A DNA stretch of 64,000 nucleotides from Rhodobacteraceae bacterium M385 (GTDB taxonomy: Bacteria > Pseudomonadota > Alphaproteobacteria > Rhodobacterales > Rhodobacteraceae), in assembly GCA_025141835.1 (NCBI GenBank), contig CP081102.1, positions 3,162,001 to 3,226,000 of the forward strand, read 5' to 3'. The notes beneath the pieces were generated by a model. It searched no databases, was not told the origin of the DNA, and was given only the letters and a program-made list of their open reading frames with translations. Below are positions 16,802 through 24,312 of this stretch, piece by piece. Within the stretch, counting starts at the first letter, position 1; the number at the start of each line of letters is the position of its first letter. The translations under genes were made by a program, and so were the position numbers.

Positions 16802-17425
16802 ATGTGGGACCGCAACCAGATGGCCGCACGCGCCGCGCAAGAACTTCAGGACGGCTGGTATGTGAACCTTGGCATCGGCATCCCGACGCTGGTGTCCAAC
16901 TACATCCCCGATGGGATCGAGGTGACACTACAGTCTGAGAACGGGATGCTTGGCATGGGCCCCTTCCCGATTGAGGGCGAAGAAGACGCAGACCTGATCA
17001 ACGCAGGCAAGCAGACGATTACGGAGCTGCCTCACACCTCTTACTTCGATAGCTCTCAGTCCTTCGGCATGATCCGGGGTGGTAAGATCGCCATGGCGAT
17101 CCTCGGCGCGATGGAAGTGGCCGAGAATGGCGACCTTGCAAACTGGATGATCCCCGGCAAGCTGGTCAAAGGCATGGGCGGTGCAATGGACCTTGTTGCA
17201 GGCGTGGGCCGGGTCGTTGTGGTGATGGACCACACCAACAAACACGGCGACAGCAAGGTACTGCGCGAGTGCACCCTTCCGCTGACCGGCAAAAGCGTTG
17301 TGGACCGGATCATCACCAATCTCGGCGTGCTGGATGTGGTCGAGGGCGGGTTAAAGATCGTTGAAACCGCCGAAGGCGTCACTGAAGACGAGCTGCGTGC
17401 CGCGACGCAGGCCACCATTGTCTGA
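16802..17425 (+). CDS. scoB: 3-oxoacid CoA-transferase, subunit B
   Basis: A 207-residue subunit carrying the catalytic SENG motif at residues 45-48; Glu46 forms the enzyme-CoA thioester. GIGIPTLVSNYIP and the HTNKHGDSKVL block also match the family. It completes the SCOT enzyme with subunit A encoded at 13838. A strong AAGGAG ribosome site precedes ATG 16802, so it can be translated well despite the three intervening genes. Its stop overlaps the start of the thioesterase gene by 8 bp. Confidence 0.95.
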   Translation: MWDRNQMAARAAQELQDGWYVNLGIGIPTLVSNYIPDGIEVTLQSENGMLGMGPFPIEGEEDADLINAGKQTITELPHTSYFDSSQSFGMIRGGKIAMAILGAMEVAENGDLANWMIPGKLVKGMGGAMDLVAGVGRVVVVMDHTNKHGDSKVLRECTLPLTGKSVVDRIITNLGVLDVVEGGLKIVETAEGVTEDELRAATQATIV

Positions 17426-17807
17426 ACCTCGCAGCCCCCAAGGCACACTGACCCTGCAAACCGTCCCCATGCCCGGCGATACCAACGCGGGCGGGGACGT
17501 ATTTGGCGGCTGGGTCGTGAGCCAGATGGACATCGCCGCCGGCACCACCGCCATTGACCGCGCCCAAGGCCGTTGCGCCACCGTCGCGATTGAGGCGCTG
17601 CGCTTCCACGCACCGGTTTTGGTGGGGGATCTCTTCTCGGTCTACACGCAGATCACCGCGACGGGCCGCACCTCGGTGACCATGCATATTGAGGCTTGGG
17701 TTCGCCGTCAGCGCACGAGTGAGAAAATCCTCGTGACCGAGGGCGACTTTACCTTTGTGGCGATCGCTGAATCCGGCGTGACCCGGCCTCTGCCGCCCGA
17801 AGCCTAG
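17418..17807 (+). CDS. Acyl-CoA thioesterase, YciA-like hotdog
   Basis: About 129 residues of a hotdog-fold thioesterase. PQGTLTLQTVPMPGDTNAGGDVFGGW holds the catalytic Asp in the DVFGGW block, followed by SQMDIAAGTTA. TTG at 17418 is preferred because it gives the usual YciA N-terminal strand and overlaps scoB by 8 bp; ATG at 17469 would delete that strand. It would release free acid from short-chain acyl-CoA, which fits a location directly behind a CoA-transferase. Confidence 0.85.
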   Translation: MSEPRSPQGTLTLQTVPMPGDTNAGGDVFGGWVVSQMDIAAGTTAIDRAQGRCATVAIEALRFHAPVLVGDLFSVYTQITATGRTSVTMHIEAWVRRQRTSEKILVTEGDFTFVAIAESGVTRPLPPEA

Positions 17808-18616
17808 TTCATCATCTGGAAAACGCAGCCGTCCGACACCAGATCGGGCGGCGTATTGCACAGGCCCCTTGCCATCGCCCAAGCGGACAGGACACGGGGC
17901 ACGTAGGTGCGGGTCTCATCATACTCGGGCACGCCGCCCGCGCGTGTGACCGCGCCTTCACCCGCGTTATAGGCGGCCAGCACCAGAATCGGGTCTCGGT
18001 CGAAGGTTTCCATGAGCCAATCCAAGTAGGCCACACCCCCTGCAATGTTCTGCGCCGGGTCCATGGCGTCAGTGACGCCAAAGCGTTCAGCCGTGGCGGG
18101 GATTAACTGCATTAACCCCTGCGCACCCGCGCTGCTTTCCGCATCCACGCGCCCGGCGCTTTCTGCGGCGATGACCGCCAGCGCAAAAGCAGGAGAGACC
18201 TGCGTGCCAATGGTGGCGGCCAAAATCTCTCGTCCGTGGCTGGCGGCAATCCGGCTGACCGTATCAAGACGCGGCGCGCCAAGACCGCTGGCCTCGGGGG
18301 CTTGGGCCAAATGCTCCTGCGCGGCCCAGAAACGCGCGGGATCGGCAGGCATCTGGCTTGGCACCGCGGCCCAGAACCACGCCGATGCCCCATCAGATGC
18401 GGGCGCGACCACAGCGGCCACCTCGTCCAAAGCGGGCACTACCGCCACCGGAGCGCCCTGCCGCACCATATCTTCTTCGGTGATCTGAATATTAATGCGC
18501 GGGCCCGTTTGCCCGGCTTCCGGGGCGCGGACAAAGCGAATTCCGCTTTCTTGCGCGATGGCAGAATTGCCCAAAAGGACCGCAAAAGCGGTCGTCCACA
18601 CTATCCGATTGATCAT
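17804..18616 (-). CDS. Periplasmic lytic transglycosylase (SLT family)
   Basis: A 270-residue protein with a Sec signal peptide (cleavage near AIAQ, residue 22). A ~90-residue region with no known motif follows, then an SLT domain: VIAAESAGR with the catalytic glutamate, AQGLMQLIPATAERFG, and the LAAYNAGEGAV block. It would open peptidoglycan. It is convergent with the thioesterase gene (4-bp overlap) and divergent from the pilin cluster, a place that would suit a wall hydrolase needed for Tad pilus assembly, but this is positional inference. Confidence 0.9.
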   Translation of the reverse strand: MINRIVWTTAFAVLLGNSAIAQESGIRFVRAPEAGQTGPRINIQITEEDMVRQGAPVAVVPALDEVAAVVAPASDGASAWFWAAVPSQMPADPARFWAAQEHLAQAPEASGLGAPRLDTVSRIAASHGREILAATIGTQVSPAFALAVIAAESAGRVDAESSAGAQGLMQLIPATAERFGVTDAMDPAQNIAGGVAYLDWLMETFDRDPILVLAAYNAGEGAVTRAGGVPEYDETRTYVPRVLSAWAMARGLCNTPPDLVSDGCVFQMMN

Positions 18617-18769
18617 GGATCACCTGTAAAACTGCTCAAAACGCCTTGTTTTACTGGTCTTCGCCAGTTGTCAGAGCGCCAATTCCTGAATCATGCCCCA
18701 AACAGGTGCCTTAAAACAACCCGGCAGATTTCTCATAAATTGCGCACACACGCCCCATTCCCGCCCCGA

Positions 18770-18777
18770 TTAACCAT
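18770..18777 (+). promoter_or_regulatory. TTAACCAT element upstream of flp copy 1
   Basis: The octamer TTAACCAT lies 84 bp before the flp ATG. It matches the half-site form reported for the cell-cycle regulator CtrA in Caulobacter. Binding here is inferred; no second TTAA half-site at 7-bp spacing is present. Confidence 0.4.
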
Positions 18778-18861
18778 CAAACAGTATTCATCCCAAGGGC
18801 AGCGGCCCACACGGGAACCGCAACCTGGAACTGAACAACTTTTATCAAATTGGAGCCTACC

Positions 18862-19086
18862 ATGACTAACTTCATCAAAAACTTCGCAGCAGACGAATCC
18901 GGCGCCGTGACCGTTGACTGGGTCGTTCTGACCGCTGCTCTCGTTGGCCTCGGCCTGGCCGTCATGGCCGTTGTGTCCAACGGTGTTGAGGATCTGTCCG
19001 ACAACATCTCCGCCGACCTGACAGCCACCGACCCATCCGCCAACATCTTCGCGACCAACGCTGCCGCGATTGCTGGCAACGACTAA
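18862..19086 (+). CDS. Flp-type IVb pilin, copy 1
   Basis: A 74-residue prepilin: short charged leader MTNFIKNFAADESG, then the mature start AVTVDWVVLTAALVGLGLAV, a hydrophobic helix. Cleavage is expected after Gly by the TadV peptidase encoded at 30691. Position +5 is Asp and +6 is Trp where classical Flp pilins have Glu and Tyr. ATG 18862 is chosen over an in-frame TTG at 18850 because the TTGGAG there is the ribosome site. The protein looks identical to copy 2. Confidence 0.93.
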   Translation: MTNFIKNFAADESGAVTVDWVVLTAALVGLGLAVMAVVSNGVEDLSDNISADLTATDPSANIFATNAAAIAGND

Positions 19087-19112
19087 TTTCAGCATCTACT
19101 GCTGATCTACGT

Positions 19113-19150
19113 AACCGTCGCGCTCCCCCAGAGCGCGGCGGTTTTCGTTT
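19113..19150 (+). terminator. Terminator of flp copy 1
   Basis: A 13-bp stem with one G-U pair, 19113-19125 with 19131-19143, loop CCCCA, followed by TTCGTTT. It lies 26 bp after the stop. Confidence 0.85.
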
Positions 19151-19321
19151 GAAGGGCGGTCTTTGTTCAAGGACCGCTTTCGTTTGTTGAGCTGCCACGT
19201 TCAGAAGCCCGCGTAGGATTCGTTGGCGACGAGCGGCGCGAGGTTGGCCCCAAACAGGTGCCTTAAAACAACCCGGCAGATTTCTCATAAATTGCGCACA
19301 CACGCCCCATTCCCGCCCCGA

Positions 19322-19329
19322 TTAACCAT
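19322..19329 (+). promoter_or_regulatory. TTAACCAT element upstream of flp copy 2
   Basis: Same octamer and same spacing (84 bp) as in unit 1; duplicated with the unit. Confidence 0.4.
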
Positions 19330-19413
19330 CAAACAGTATTCATCCCAAGGGCAGCGGCCCACACGGGAACCGCAACCTGGAACTGAACAACTTTTATCAA
19401 ATTGGAGCCTACC

Positions 19414-19638
19414 ATGACTAACTTCATCAAAAACTTCGCAGCAGACGAATCCGGCGCCGTGACCGTTGACTGGGTCGTTCTGACCGCTGCTCTCGTTGGC
19501 CTCGGCCTGGCCGTCATGGCCGTTGTGTCCAACGGTGTTGAGGATCTGTCCGACAACATCTCCGCCGACCTGACAGCCACCGACCCATCCGCCAACATCT
19601 TCGCGACCAACGCTGCCGCGATTGCTGGCAACGACTAA
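19414..19638 (+). CDS. Flp-type IVb pilin, copy 2
   Basis: A 74-residue prepilin with the same sequence as copy 1 as far as I can see by eye, in a second 552-bp unit with its own leader, ribosome site (TTGGAG) and terminator. Exact duplication points to recent or actively homogenised amplification. It should be processed and assembled in the same way as copy 1. Confidence 0.93.
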   Translation: MTNFIKNFAADESGAVTVDWVVLTAALVGLGLAVMAVVSNGVEDLSDNISADLTATDPSANIFATNAAAIAGND

Positions 19639-19664
19639 TTTCAGCATCTACTGCTGATCTACGT

Positions 19665-19702
19665 AACCGTCGCGCTCCCCCAGAGCGCGGCGGTTTTCGT
19701 TT
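19665..19702 (+). terminator. Terminator of flp copy 2
   Basis: Identical hairpin to copy 1, stem arms 19665-19677 and 19683-19695. Confidence 0.85.
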
Positions 19703-19873
19703 GAAGGGCGGTCTTTGTTCAAGGACCGCTTTCGTTTGTTGAGCTGCCACGTTCAGAAGCCCGCGTAGGATTCGTTGGCGACGAGCGGCGCGAGGTTGGC
19801 CCCAAACAGGTGCCTTAAAACAACCCGGCAGATTTCTCATAAATTGCGCACACACGCCCCATTCCCGCCCCGA

Positions 19874-19881
19874 TTAACCAT
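19874..19881 (+). promoter_or_regulatory. TTAACCAT element upstream of flp copy 3
   Basis: The octamer is retained in unit 3 although a base is inserted between it and the gene (85 bp to the ATG). Confidence 0.4.
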
Positions 19882-19966
19882 CAAACAGTATTCATCCCAA
19901 GGGCAGCGGCCCACAACGGGAACCGCAACCTGGAACTGAACAACTTTTATCAAATTGGAGCCTACC

Positions 19967-20191
19967 ATGACTAACTTCATCAAAAACTTCGCAGCAGACG
20001 AATCCGGCGCCGTGACCGTTGACTGGGTCGTTCTGACCGCTGCTCTCGTTGGCCTCGGCCTGGCCGTCATGGCCGTTGTGTCCAACGGTGTTGAAGATCT
20101 GTCCAACGACATCTCCGCCGACCTGACTGCAACCGACCCATCCGCCAACATCTTCGCGACCAACGCTGCCGCGATTGCTGGCAACGACTAA
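19967..20191 (+). CDS. Flp-type IVb pilin, copy 3
   Basis: A 74-residue prepilin that differs from copies 1 and 2 in a short patch: EDLSNDISADL instead of EDLSDNISADL, plus silent changes. Leader, cleavage site and hydrophobic helix are unchanged. It has its own TTGGAG ribosome site and terminator. Slight divergence shows it is the oldest of the three tandem copies or has escaped gene conversion. Confidence 0.93.
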   Translation: MTNFIKNFAADESGAVTVDWVVLTAALVGLGLAVMAVVSNGVEDLSNDISADLTATDPSANIFATNAAAIAGND

Positions 20192-20217
20192 TTTCAGCAT
20201 CTACTGCTGATCTACGT

Positions 20218-20255
20218 AACCGTCGCGCTCCCCCAGAGCGCGGCGGTTTTCGTTT
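20218..20255 (+). terminator. Terminator of flp copy 3
   Basis: The same 13-bp hairpin as in the other units, arms 20218-20230 and 20236-20248, then TTCGTTT. Confidence 0.85.
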
Positions 20256-20468
20256 GGGCGGCGCCTACCCCCGCTCGAAACATCCGAAACATCGACTAAA
20301 GCCTTAGGGAAACGGGCGTTCGCGAACGAACCCCTGCCACATTCTTGCCCCCAGTTTCCCGCCAAACATTCCCTGCGCTCATCGAAAAGCGCCGGTGCAG
20401 AACGCGCCTCGGTCCTTCCTTCTGAAGGGATCGGCAACTTTCTCACTGACAAAATGGGAGTTCCTATT

Positions 20469-20693
20469 ATGGCTCTGTCGCACATCACGAATTTCGCCCT
20501 CAATGAATCTGGCGCCGTCACGGTTGACTGGGTTGTCCTGACCGCCGCCCTCGTGGGCCTTGGTTTGGCTGTCATGTCTGTCGTCTCGGGCGGTGTTGAA
20601 AACCTCTCCACCGATATTGGCCAAGGCCTGACGGACACAGATCCGCTGACCGATCCATTCGCCAACAACACGACGTTCACTGAAACTGAATAA
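20469..20693 (+). CDS. Flp-type IVb pilin, diverged fourth copy
   Basis: A 74-residue prepilin, MALSHITNFALNESG then AVTVDWVVLTAALVGLGLAV. The cleavage site and N-terminal helix match copies 1-3, but the C-terminal third is different (LTDTDPLTDPFANNTTFTETE) and so is the upstream DNA, which lacks the TTAACCAT element. Expression and role may therefore differ, for example as a minor subunit. The start is ATG 20469 after a GGGAG ribosome site. Confidence 0.9.
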   Translation: MALSHITNFALNESGAVTVDWVVLTAALVGLGLAVMSVVSGGVENLSTDIGQGLTDTDPLTDPFANNTTFTETE

Positions 20694-20708
20694 TGCGCGC
20701 CTCGCCCG

Positions 20709-20738
20709 CCTCGGGTGCCCTTCGGGGCAATCCCGAGG
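20709..20738 (+). terminator. Hairpin with UUCG tetraloop after the fourth pilin gene
   Basis: Arms 20709-20720 and 20725-20738 pair over 12 bp with a two-base bulge (20730-20731), closed by a C(UUCG)G tetraloop. No U-tract follows, so it may protect the mRNA 3' end or act as a weak terminator between the pilin gene and cpaB. Confidence 0.55.
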
Positions 20739-20896
20739 TCGGCCAGGTCAGCGCCAAGGGCCAAAGTGGCCGCGCCACGGTCATTCCGTAACGCCACCAT
20801 GTTTTCGCCCGATTCCTGCGCAACAAACGCAGGGTGTAGCCAGCTTTGTTGCCGGGATTGTCCCGGCACGGGCAGTTAAATTACGAGGTGGGCAAC

Positions 20897-21721
20897 ATGC
20901 GTATCGTTTTCATACTAGTCCTTGCCGTTGGCGTCGGCTTGGCCGGCTTTGCCGTTTCAATCGCCAAAGATCGTTTTGACCAATATCAGACCGCGCTGGC
21001 CGAACAGCGCGATGCAATCCTTCCCACCGTCGAGGTGGTCGTGGTCAACAGGCAGCTCCGCTACGGAGAGCGTCTGACCCCTGAGGATGTTCAACTTATC
21101 CGTTGGCCGGCCGAGCACGTCCCCTTCGGCGCGTTCACGTCCATGGAAGACCTGTTTCCCGCAGACGGGGACGAGCCGCGCACCGTCATTCGGATGATGG
21201 AACAGCACGAGCCGATCCTTCTGGCCAAAGTCACCGCCCCCGGTGAAGACGCGGGCGTTGCCTCGCGTTTGGAAGAGGGAATGCGCGCCATTGCGTTGCG
21301 TGTCGATGTGAACTCCGGCGTGTCCGGCTTCCTGCGTCCCGGTGACCGCGTCGACGTCTACTGGACGGGCCCTGGCCGCAACGGCGATACGGTAACGCGT
21401 CTGATCCGGGCCAACGTGCAGTTGATCGCAATCGACCAGATTGCCGATGAACAGCGCAACAGCCCGACCATTGCGCGGACCATTACCGTCACGGCGCGTC
21501 CTGAAGATGTGGCCGCTTTGACGCAAGCCCAAGGCTCCGGCTCTTTGACGCTGGCGCTGGTTGGCGTGAACGATGACACCGAGCAAGGCGAAGTCGAAGT
21601 TTCGACCTCTGCGCTTCTGGGTGAGGTCGAGGTCGTGGCCTCTGACGGACCTCGTGTTTGCACCGTTCGCAACCGTCGCGGCGCTGAAGTTGTCATCACT
21701 CAGGTTCCCTGCGTGAACTGA
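20897..21721 (+). CDS. cpaB: Tad pilus assembly protein CpaB/RcpC
   Basis: A 274-residue protein with one N-terminal membrane segment (residues ~2-20) and a periplasmic SAF-like domain (VVVVNRQLRYGERLTPEDVQLIRWP), followed by the RcpC/CpaB core with GFLRPGDRVDVYWTG. CpaB is required for Tad pilus biogenesis and probably works with the CpaC secretin and peptidoglycan. The start is ATG 20897; the upstream in-frame extension is not family-like. A terminator lies 28 bp after the stop, so cpaC probably has its own promoter. Confidence 0.95.
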   Translation: MRIVFILVLAVGVGLAGFAVSIAKDRFDQYQTALAEQRDAILPTVEVVVVNRQLRYGERLTPEDVQLIRWPAEHVPFGAFTSMEDLFPADGDEPRTVIRMMEQHEPILLAKVTAPGEDAGVASRLEEGMRAIALRVDVNSGVSGFLRPGDRVDVYWTGPGRNGDTVTRLIRANVQLIAIDQIADEQRNSPTIARTITVTARPEDVAALTQAQGSGSLTLALVGVNDDTEQGEVEVSTSALLGEVEVVASDGPRVCTVRNRRGAEVVITQVPCVN

Positions 21722-21748
21722 GGCTACACACTTTATCCACAGCCCACC

Positions 21749-21786
21749 AAGGCGCCCCGGCTTCCCGCCGCGGGCGCCTTCTTTCA
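21749..21786 (+). terminator. Terminator after cpaB
   Basis: Stem arms 21749-21757 and 21772-21780 (9 bp, AAGGCGCCC/GGGCGCCTT) with a 14-base loop that can pair partly, followed by TTCTTTC. Confidence 0.7.
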
Positions 21787-21936
21787 TGTGGATAAATCGC
21801 AACCGTTGTGGATATGGCACATGAACTTCACGCCACAACGCCATGATTCTTGCGTGAAAAGAGTAAATGAGGCATGTTGCTCTAAAGGGCGGCCATTTGG
21901 ACAACGCCTTACACCGTGGCATAGAGGCAGGTCACA

Positions 21937-23337
21937 ATGAGTATGACTGGTATTTTGCGCGCGTGCCTTCTGGGTGCGGCAACACTTCTTATTCAACCAA
22001 TTCCCTCAGCTCAGGCCCAAGGCCTGCGTGTTGTAGAGGGCGAAAGCACCGGTACCCTACGGGTGCCGATGAACCGCGCGGTCGTTGTTGAGGCAGAGAT
22101 GCTCTTTGCAGAGCTTTCCGTCGCCAACCCGGCAATTGCGGATATCGCAACACTTTCTGAACGCTCCATCTACGTTCTGGGCCGTGCGCCCGGGCGGACG
22201 ACGATGACGCTGCTGGGGGCCGACGGTTCCCTCATCGCCAACGTCGAAATTCAGGTCGTCCCCGATGTGGCCGAACTGCGCGAGCGTCTGCGTGAAATCC
22301 TTCCCGGCGACGCCGTCGAGGTACGCACCGCCAACGACGGCATCGTCCTGTCGGGCACTGTCGGATCTTCTTTTGCCGTCGATCGCGCCATGGAATTGGC
22401 CGAGCGTTATGCGCCGGGCCGAGTGTCCAACCTGATGATGGTGGGCGGACAGCAACAGGTGATGTTGCAGGTACGCTTTGCCGAAATGCAGCGCACCGTG
22501 CGGCAAGAATTGTCAGCCTCCCTCGGGATCGGCGGCTCCACTTCTGATGCTGGCATGACCCTCGGCACTGGCAGCGCCAGTGGTCCCACAAGCTTCGGCG
22601 CGTCCGATATCGGCTCGGGCTTAAGTGGCCGTACCGGCGGGCTTGGCGTCAGTTTCTCGGCGGGCGGTTTGCAACTGTCGGTTCTTCTGGAAGCCCTTGA
22701 ATCGAATGGTCTCGTGCGCACGTTGGCCGAACCGAACCTGACGGCGCTTTCCGGTGCGACGGCCTCGTTCCTTGCGGGCGGTGAATATCCGGTGCCCACG
22801 GAATCGGAATCGGGCGGCACGACGATTGAATTCAAACCTTTCGGCGTCCAGCTGGCCTTCACCCCCACCGTTGTCACTGACGGGATCATCAACCTTGCGC
22901 TGAACGCCGAGATCTCTTCGATCGGTGAGATCATCGCCGCCACCGGCGCCCCTGCGGTCAACACCCGCTCGGCCACGACCACGGTGGAAATGCGTGACGG
23001 TGACAGCTTTGCCATTGCGGGCCTGTTGCAAGATGACTTCCGCAGCTCGGTTGGTGCAGTGCCGTGGCTCAGCGATCTTCCGGTTCTTGGGCCGCTGTTC
23101 CGGTCCTCGTCCTATCAGCGAGAGCAATCGGAGCTGGTGATTATCGTCACCGCGCATCTGGTTAGCCCGGTCAACGGTGAGGCTCTGGCCTTGCCCACCG
23201 ACCGTGTTCGTATCCCGACCGAAAGCGAGTTGTTCTTTGGCGGTCACGTCGAAGGCCGAGGCCCCGCCCCCGGCACCGCGGCAGGAGAGGTCGCTCAACA
23301 AGACTTCTCCGGCTCTTACGGCTACGTGTTGGATTGA
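21937..23337 (+). CDS. cpaC: Tad pilus outer-membrane secretin CpaC/RcpA
   Basis: A 466-residue protein with a signal peptide ending near SAQA (residue ~27). An N-terminal BON-like/pilus domain follows (GTLRVPMNRAVVVEAE, then SERSIYVLGRAPGRTTM), and the C-terminal half is a secretin domain (VMLQVRFAEMQRTVRQEL, LAGGEYPVP, VPWLSDLPVLGPLF). It forms the outer-membrane channel for the pilus. The ATG is 215 bp after cpaB, and a terminator lies in that gap. It runs straight into the OmpA-like gene (13 bp). Confidence 0.96.
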   Translation: MSMTGILRACLLGAATLLIQPIPSAQAQGLRVVEGESTGTLRVPMNRAVVVEAEMLFAELSVANPAIADIATLSERSIYVLGRAPGRTTMTLLGADGSLIANVEIQVVPDVAELRERLREILPGDAVEVRTANDGIVLSGTVGSSFAVDRAMELAERYAPGRVSNLMMVGGQQQVMLQVRFAEMQRTVRQELSASLGIGGSTSDAGMTLGTGSASGPTSFGASDIGSGLSGRTGGLGVSFSAGGLQLSVLLEALESNGLVRTLAEPNLTALSGATASFLAGGEYPVPTESESGGTTIEFKPFGVQLAFTPTVVTDGIINLALNAEISSIGEIIAATGAPAVNTRSATTTVEMRDGDSFAIAGLLQDDFRSSVGAVPWLSDLPVLGPLFRSSSYQREQSELVIIVTAHLVSPVNGEALALPTDRVRIPTESELFFGGHVEGRGPAPGTAAGEVAQQDFSGSYGYVLD

Positions 23338-23350
23338 GAGGGACTTGACC

Positions 23351-24013
23351 ATGACACATCAACGCCACTCCCGCCGTGCTGTTCTTGCGACGCTGGGGTC
23401 CACTTTGGCCCTGACGGCTTGCGGATCACTTACCGTTGAAACCGGGCGGCCCCTTGGGGCGCATCTGGATGAAAACGGCACGTTCGGCCAACCCACCCGC
23501 AACAATATCGGCGTGCACAACGGCGATATCCAGTGGGCCGAGATCCTGGGCGAACGCTTCGCCAATACCGTGCCCACAACGATCAACTTTGCCTTTAATT
23601 CGGCTGAATTGGACGCGGAAGCACGCAATATTCTGAACCAACAGGCTGCGTTCATCCGCAACTTCCCTGAAGTACGATTCTCGGTCTATGGGCACACCGA
23701 TGCGGTCGGTTCCAACGGGTACAACCAGCGCCTTGGACGTCGCCGGGCGCGGGCTGCCGTGAACTATCTGGTCAGCCAGGGCATCAGCCGCAGCCGCTTG
23801 CAAGCCCTTGTTTCCTTGGGTGAAAGCCAGCCAATCGTGGCGACGGACGGTGAAGAACGCCGCAACCGTCGCACGGTGACAGAGGTGACTGGCTTCCTGG
23901 AAAACGACCCCCTCGTCCTGGATGGTCGCTACGCTGAAATCATCTACCGCACCTATCGTTCTGGCAGCGTAAGCGCGGGAGATGCAGGTGGCGGCGGTGC
24001 GGCGGCTGAATAG
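23351..24013 (+). CDS. OmpA-family lipoprotein of the tad locus
   Basis: A 220-residue protein with a SRRAVLATLG N terminus and a lipobox (LTACG, Cys near residue 24), followed by an OmpA-like peptidoglycan-binding domain: TINFAFNSAELDAEA, YGHTDAVGSNGYNQRLGRRRA and ERRNRRTV. Such a protein often sits next to cpaC in Rhodobacterales tad loci and may anchor the secretin to the wall or serve as its pilotin; this is inferred. The twin-arginine-like RR may allow Tat export but is not a full Tat motif. The start is ATG 23351. Confidence 0.9.
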   Translation: MTHQRHSRRAVLATLGSTLALTACGSLTVETGRPLGAHLDENGTFGQPTRNNIGVHNGDIQWAEILGERFANTVPTTINFAFNSAELDAEARNILNQQAAFIRNFPEVRFSVYGHTDAVGSNGYNQRLGRRRARAAVNYLVSQGISRSRLQALVSLGESQPIVATDGEERRNRRTVTEVTGFLENDPLVLDGRYAEIIYRTYRSGSVSAGDAGGGGAAAE

Positions 24014-24055
24014 CTAAGGCCAGTCTACGCCGGGCAACTTGCTGAATTTAAGAAC

Positions 24056-24096
24056 AAAAACCGCGTCGAGCCCCCGCTCGGCGCGGTTTTTCGTTT
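24056..24096 (+). terminator. Terminator after the OmpA-like gene
   Basis: A 15-bp stem with one G-U pair, 24056-24070 with 24077-24091, flanked by A-run and T-run (CGGTTTTTCGTTT). It ends the cpaC transcript. Confidence 0.9.
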
Positions 24097-24312
24097 GGAG
24101 ACAAACCAGTGAAAGCCCGCGAATTGTAAACGTATTCCCTCATTTGTGTCCCATTCCTGCCGCTTTCTGCGGTCAAGTTCATCCTCGAGAAGGTCCCATG
24201 TGCCGAATGTGCAGCGGACCCGATGGAATCACGGACGGCGTGTACGAGCAGATAAAAACGCCCCGTGAATAGCAACGACCCGGGAAGCCCGGGCAGATGT
24301 GGGATTTGAGGA
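24097..24312. other. Leader region before cpaE
   Basis: No gene is supported here. A 24-codon frame (24198-24272) exists, without a ribosome site or conserved features. A short hairpin (24279-24284 with 24288-24293, CCCGGG arms) lies 20 bp before the cpaE start. The region probably holds the promoter of the cpaE-cpaF-tadBC transcript. Confidence 0.45.

Larger units (their letters stand above)
18695..20256. repeat. Tandem amplification of a 552-bp flp unit (2 full copies and 1 partial)
   Basis: Unit 1 is 18695-19246, unit 2 is 19247-19798, and unit 3 is 19799-20256 (458 bp; it lacks the last ~94 bp). Units 1 and 2 look identical by eye. Unit 3 has one inserted A in the leader (ccacaacggg for ccacacggga) and a few substitutions in the gene. 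Each holds leader, TTAACCAT element, flp gene and terminator. The 94-bp tail of units 1 and 2 carries an extra hairpin with stem 19156-19164/19169-19177 (repeated at 19708-19729) that is absent after unit 3. The two spacers between pilin genes (19087-19413 and 19639-19966) hold only this repeat sequence. Confidence 0.95.

Noticed and set aside
16802..17425. Possible beta-ketoadipate CoA-transferase (pcaJ) instead of scoB
   Set aside because: No other protocatechuate-pathway gene is nearby. The sequence cannot fully separate the two, so the general 3-oxoacid name is kept.
18695..20256. CRISPR-like or integron-like array as explanation for the repeats
   Set aside because: The units are 552 bp, each carries a full pilin gene and terminator, and no short repeat-spacer pattern or cas/integrase gene is present.
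24198..24272. A 24-codon frame with two cysteines (MCRMCSGPDGITDG) in the cpaE leader
   Set aside because: No ribosome site, no hydrophobic or repeated pattern, and the region is better explained as promoter/leader.
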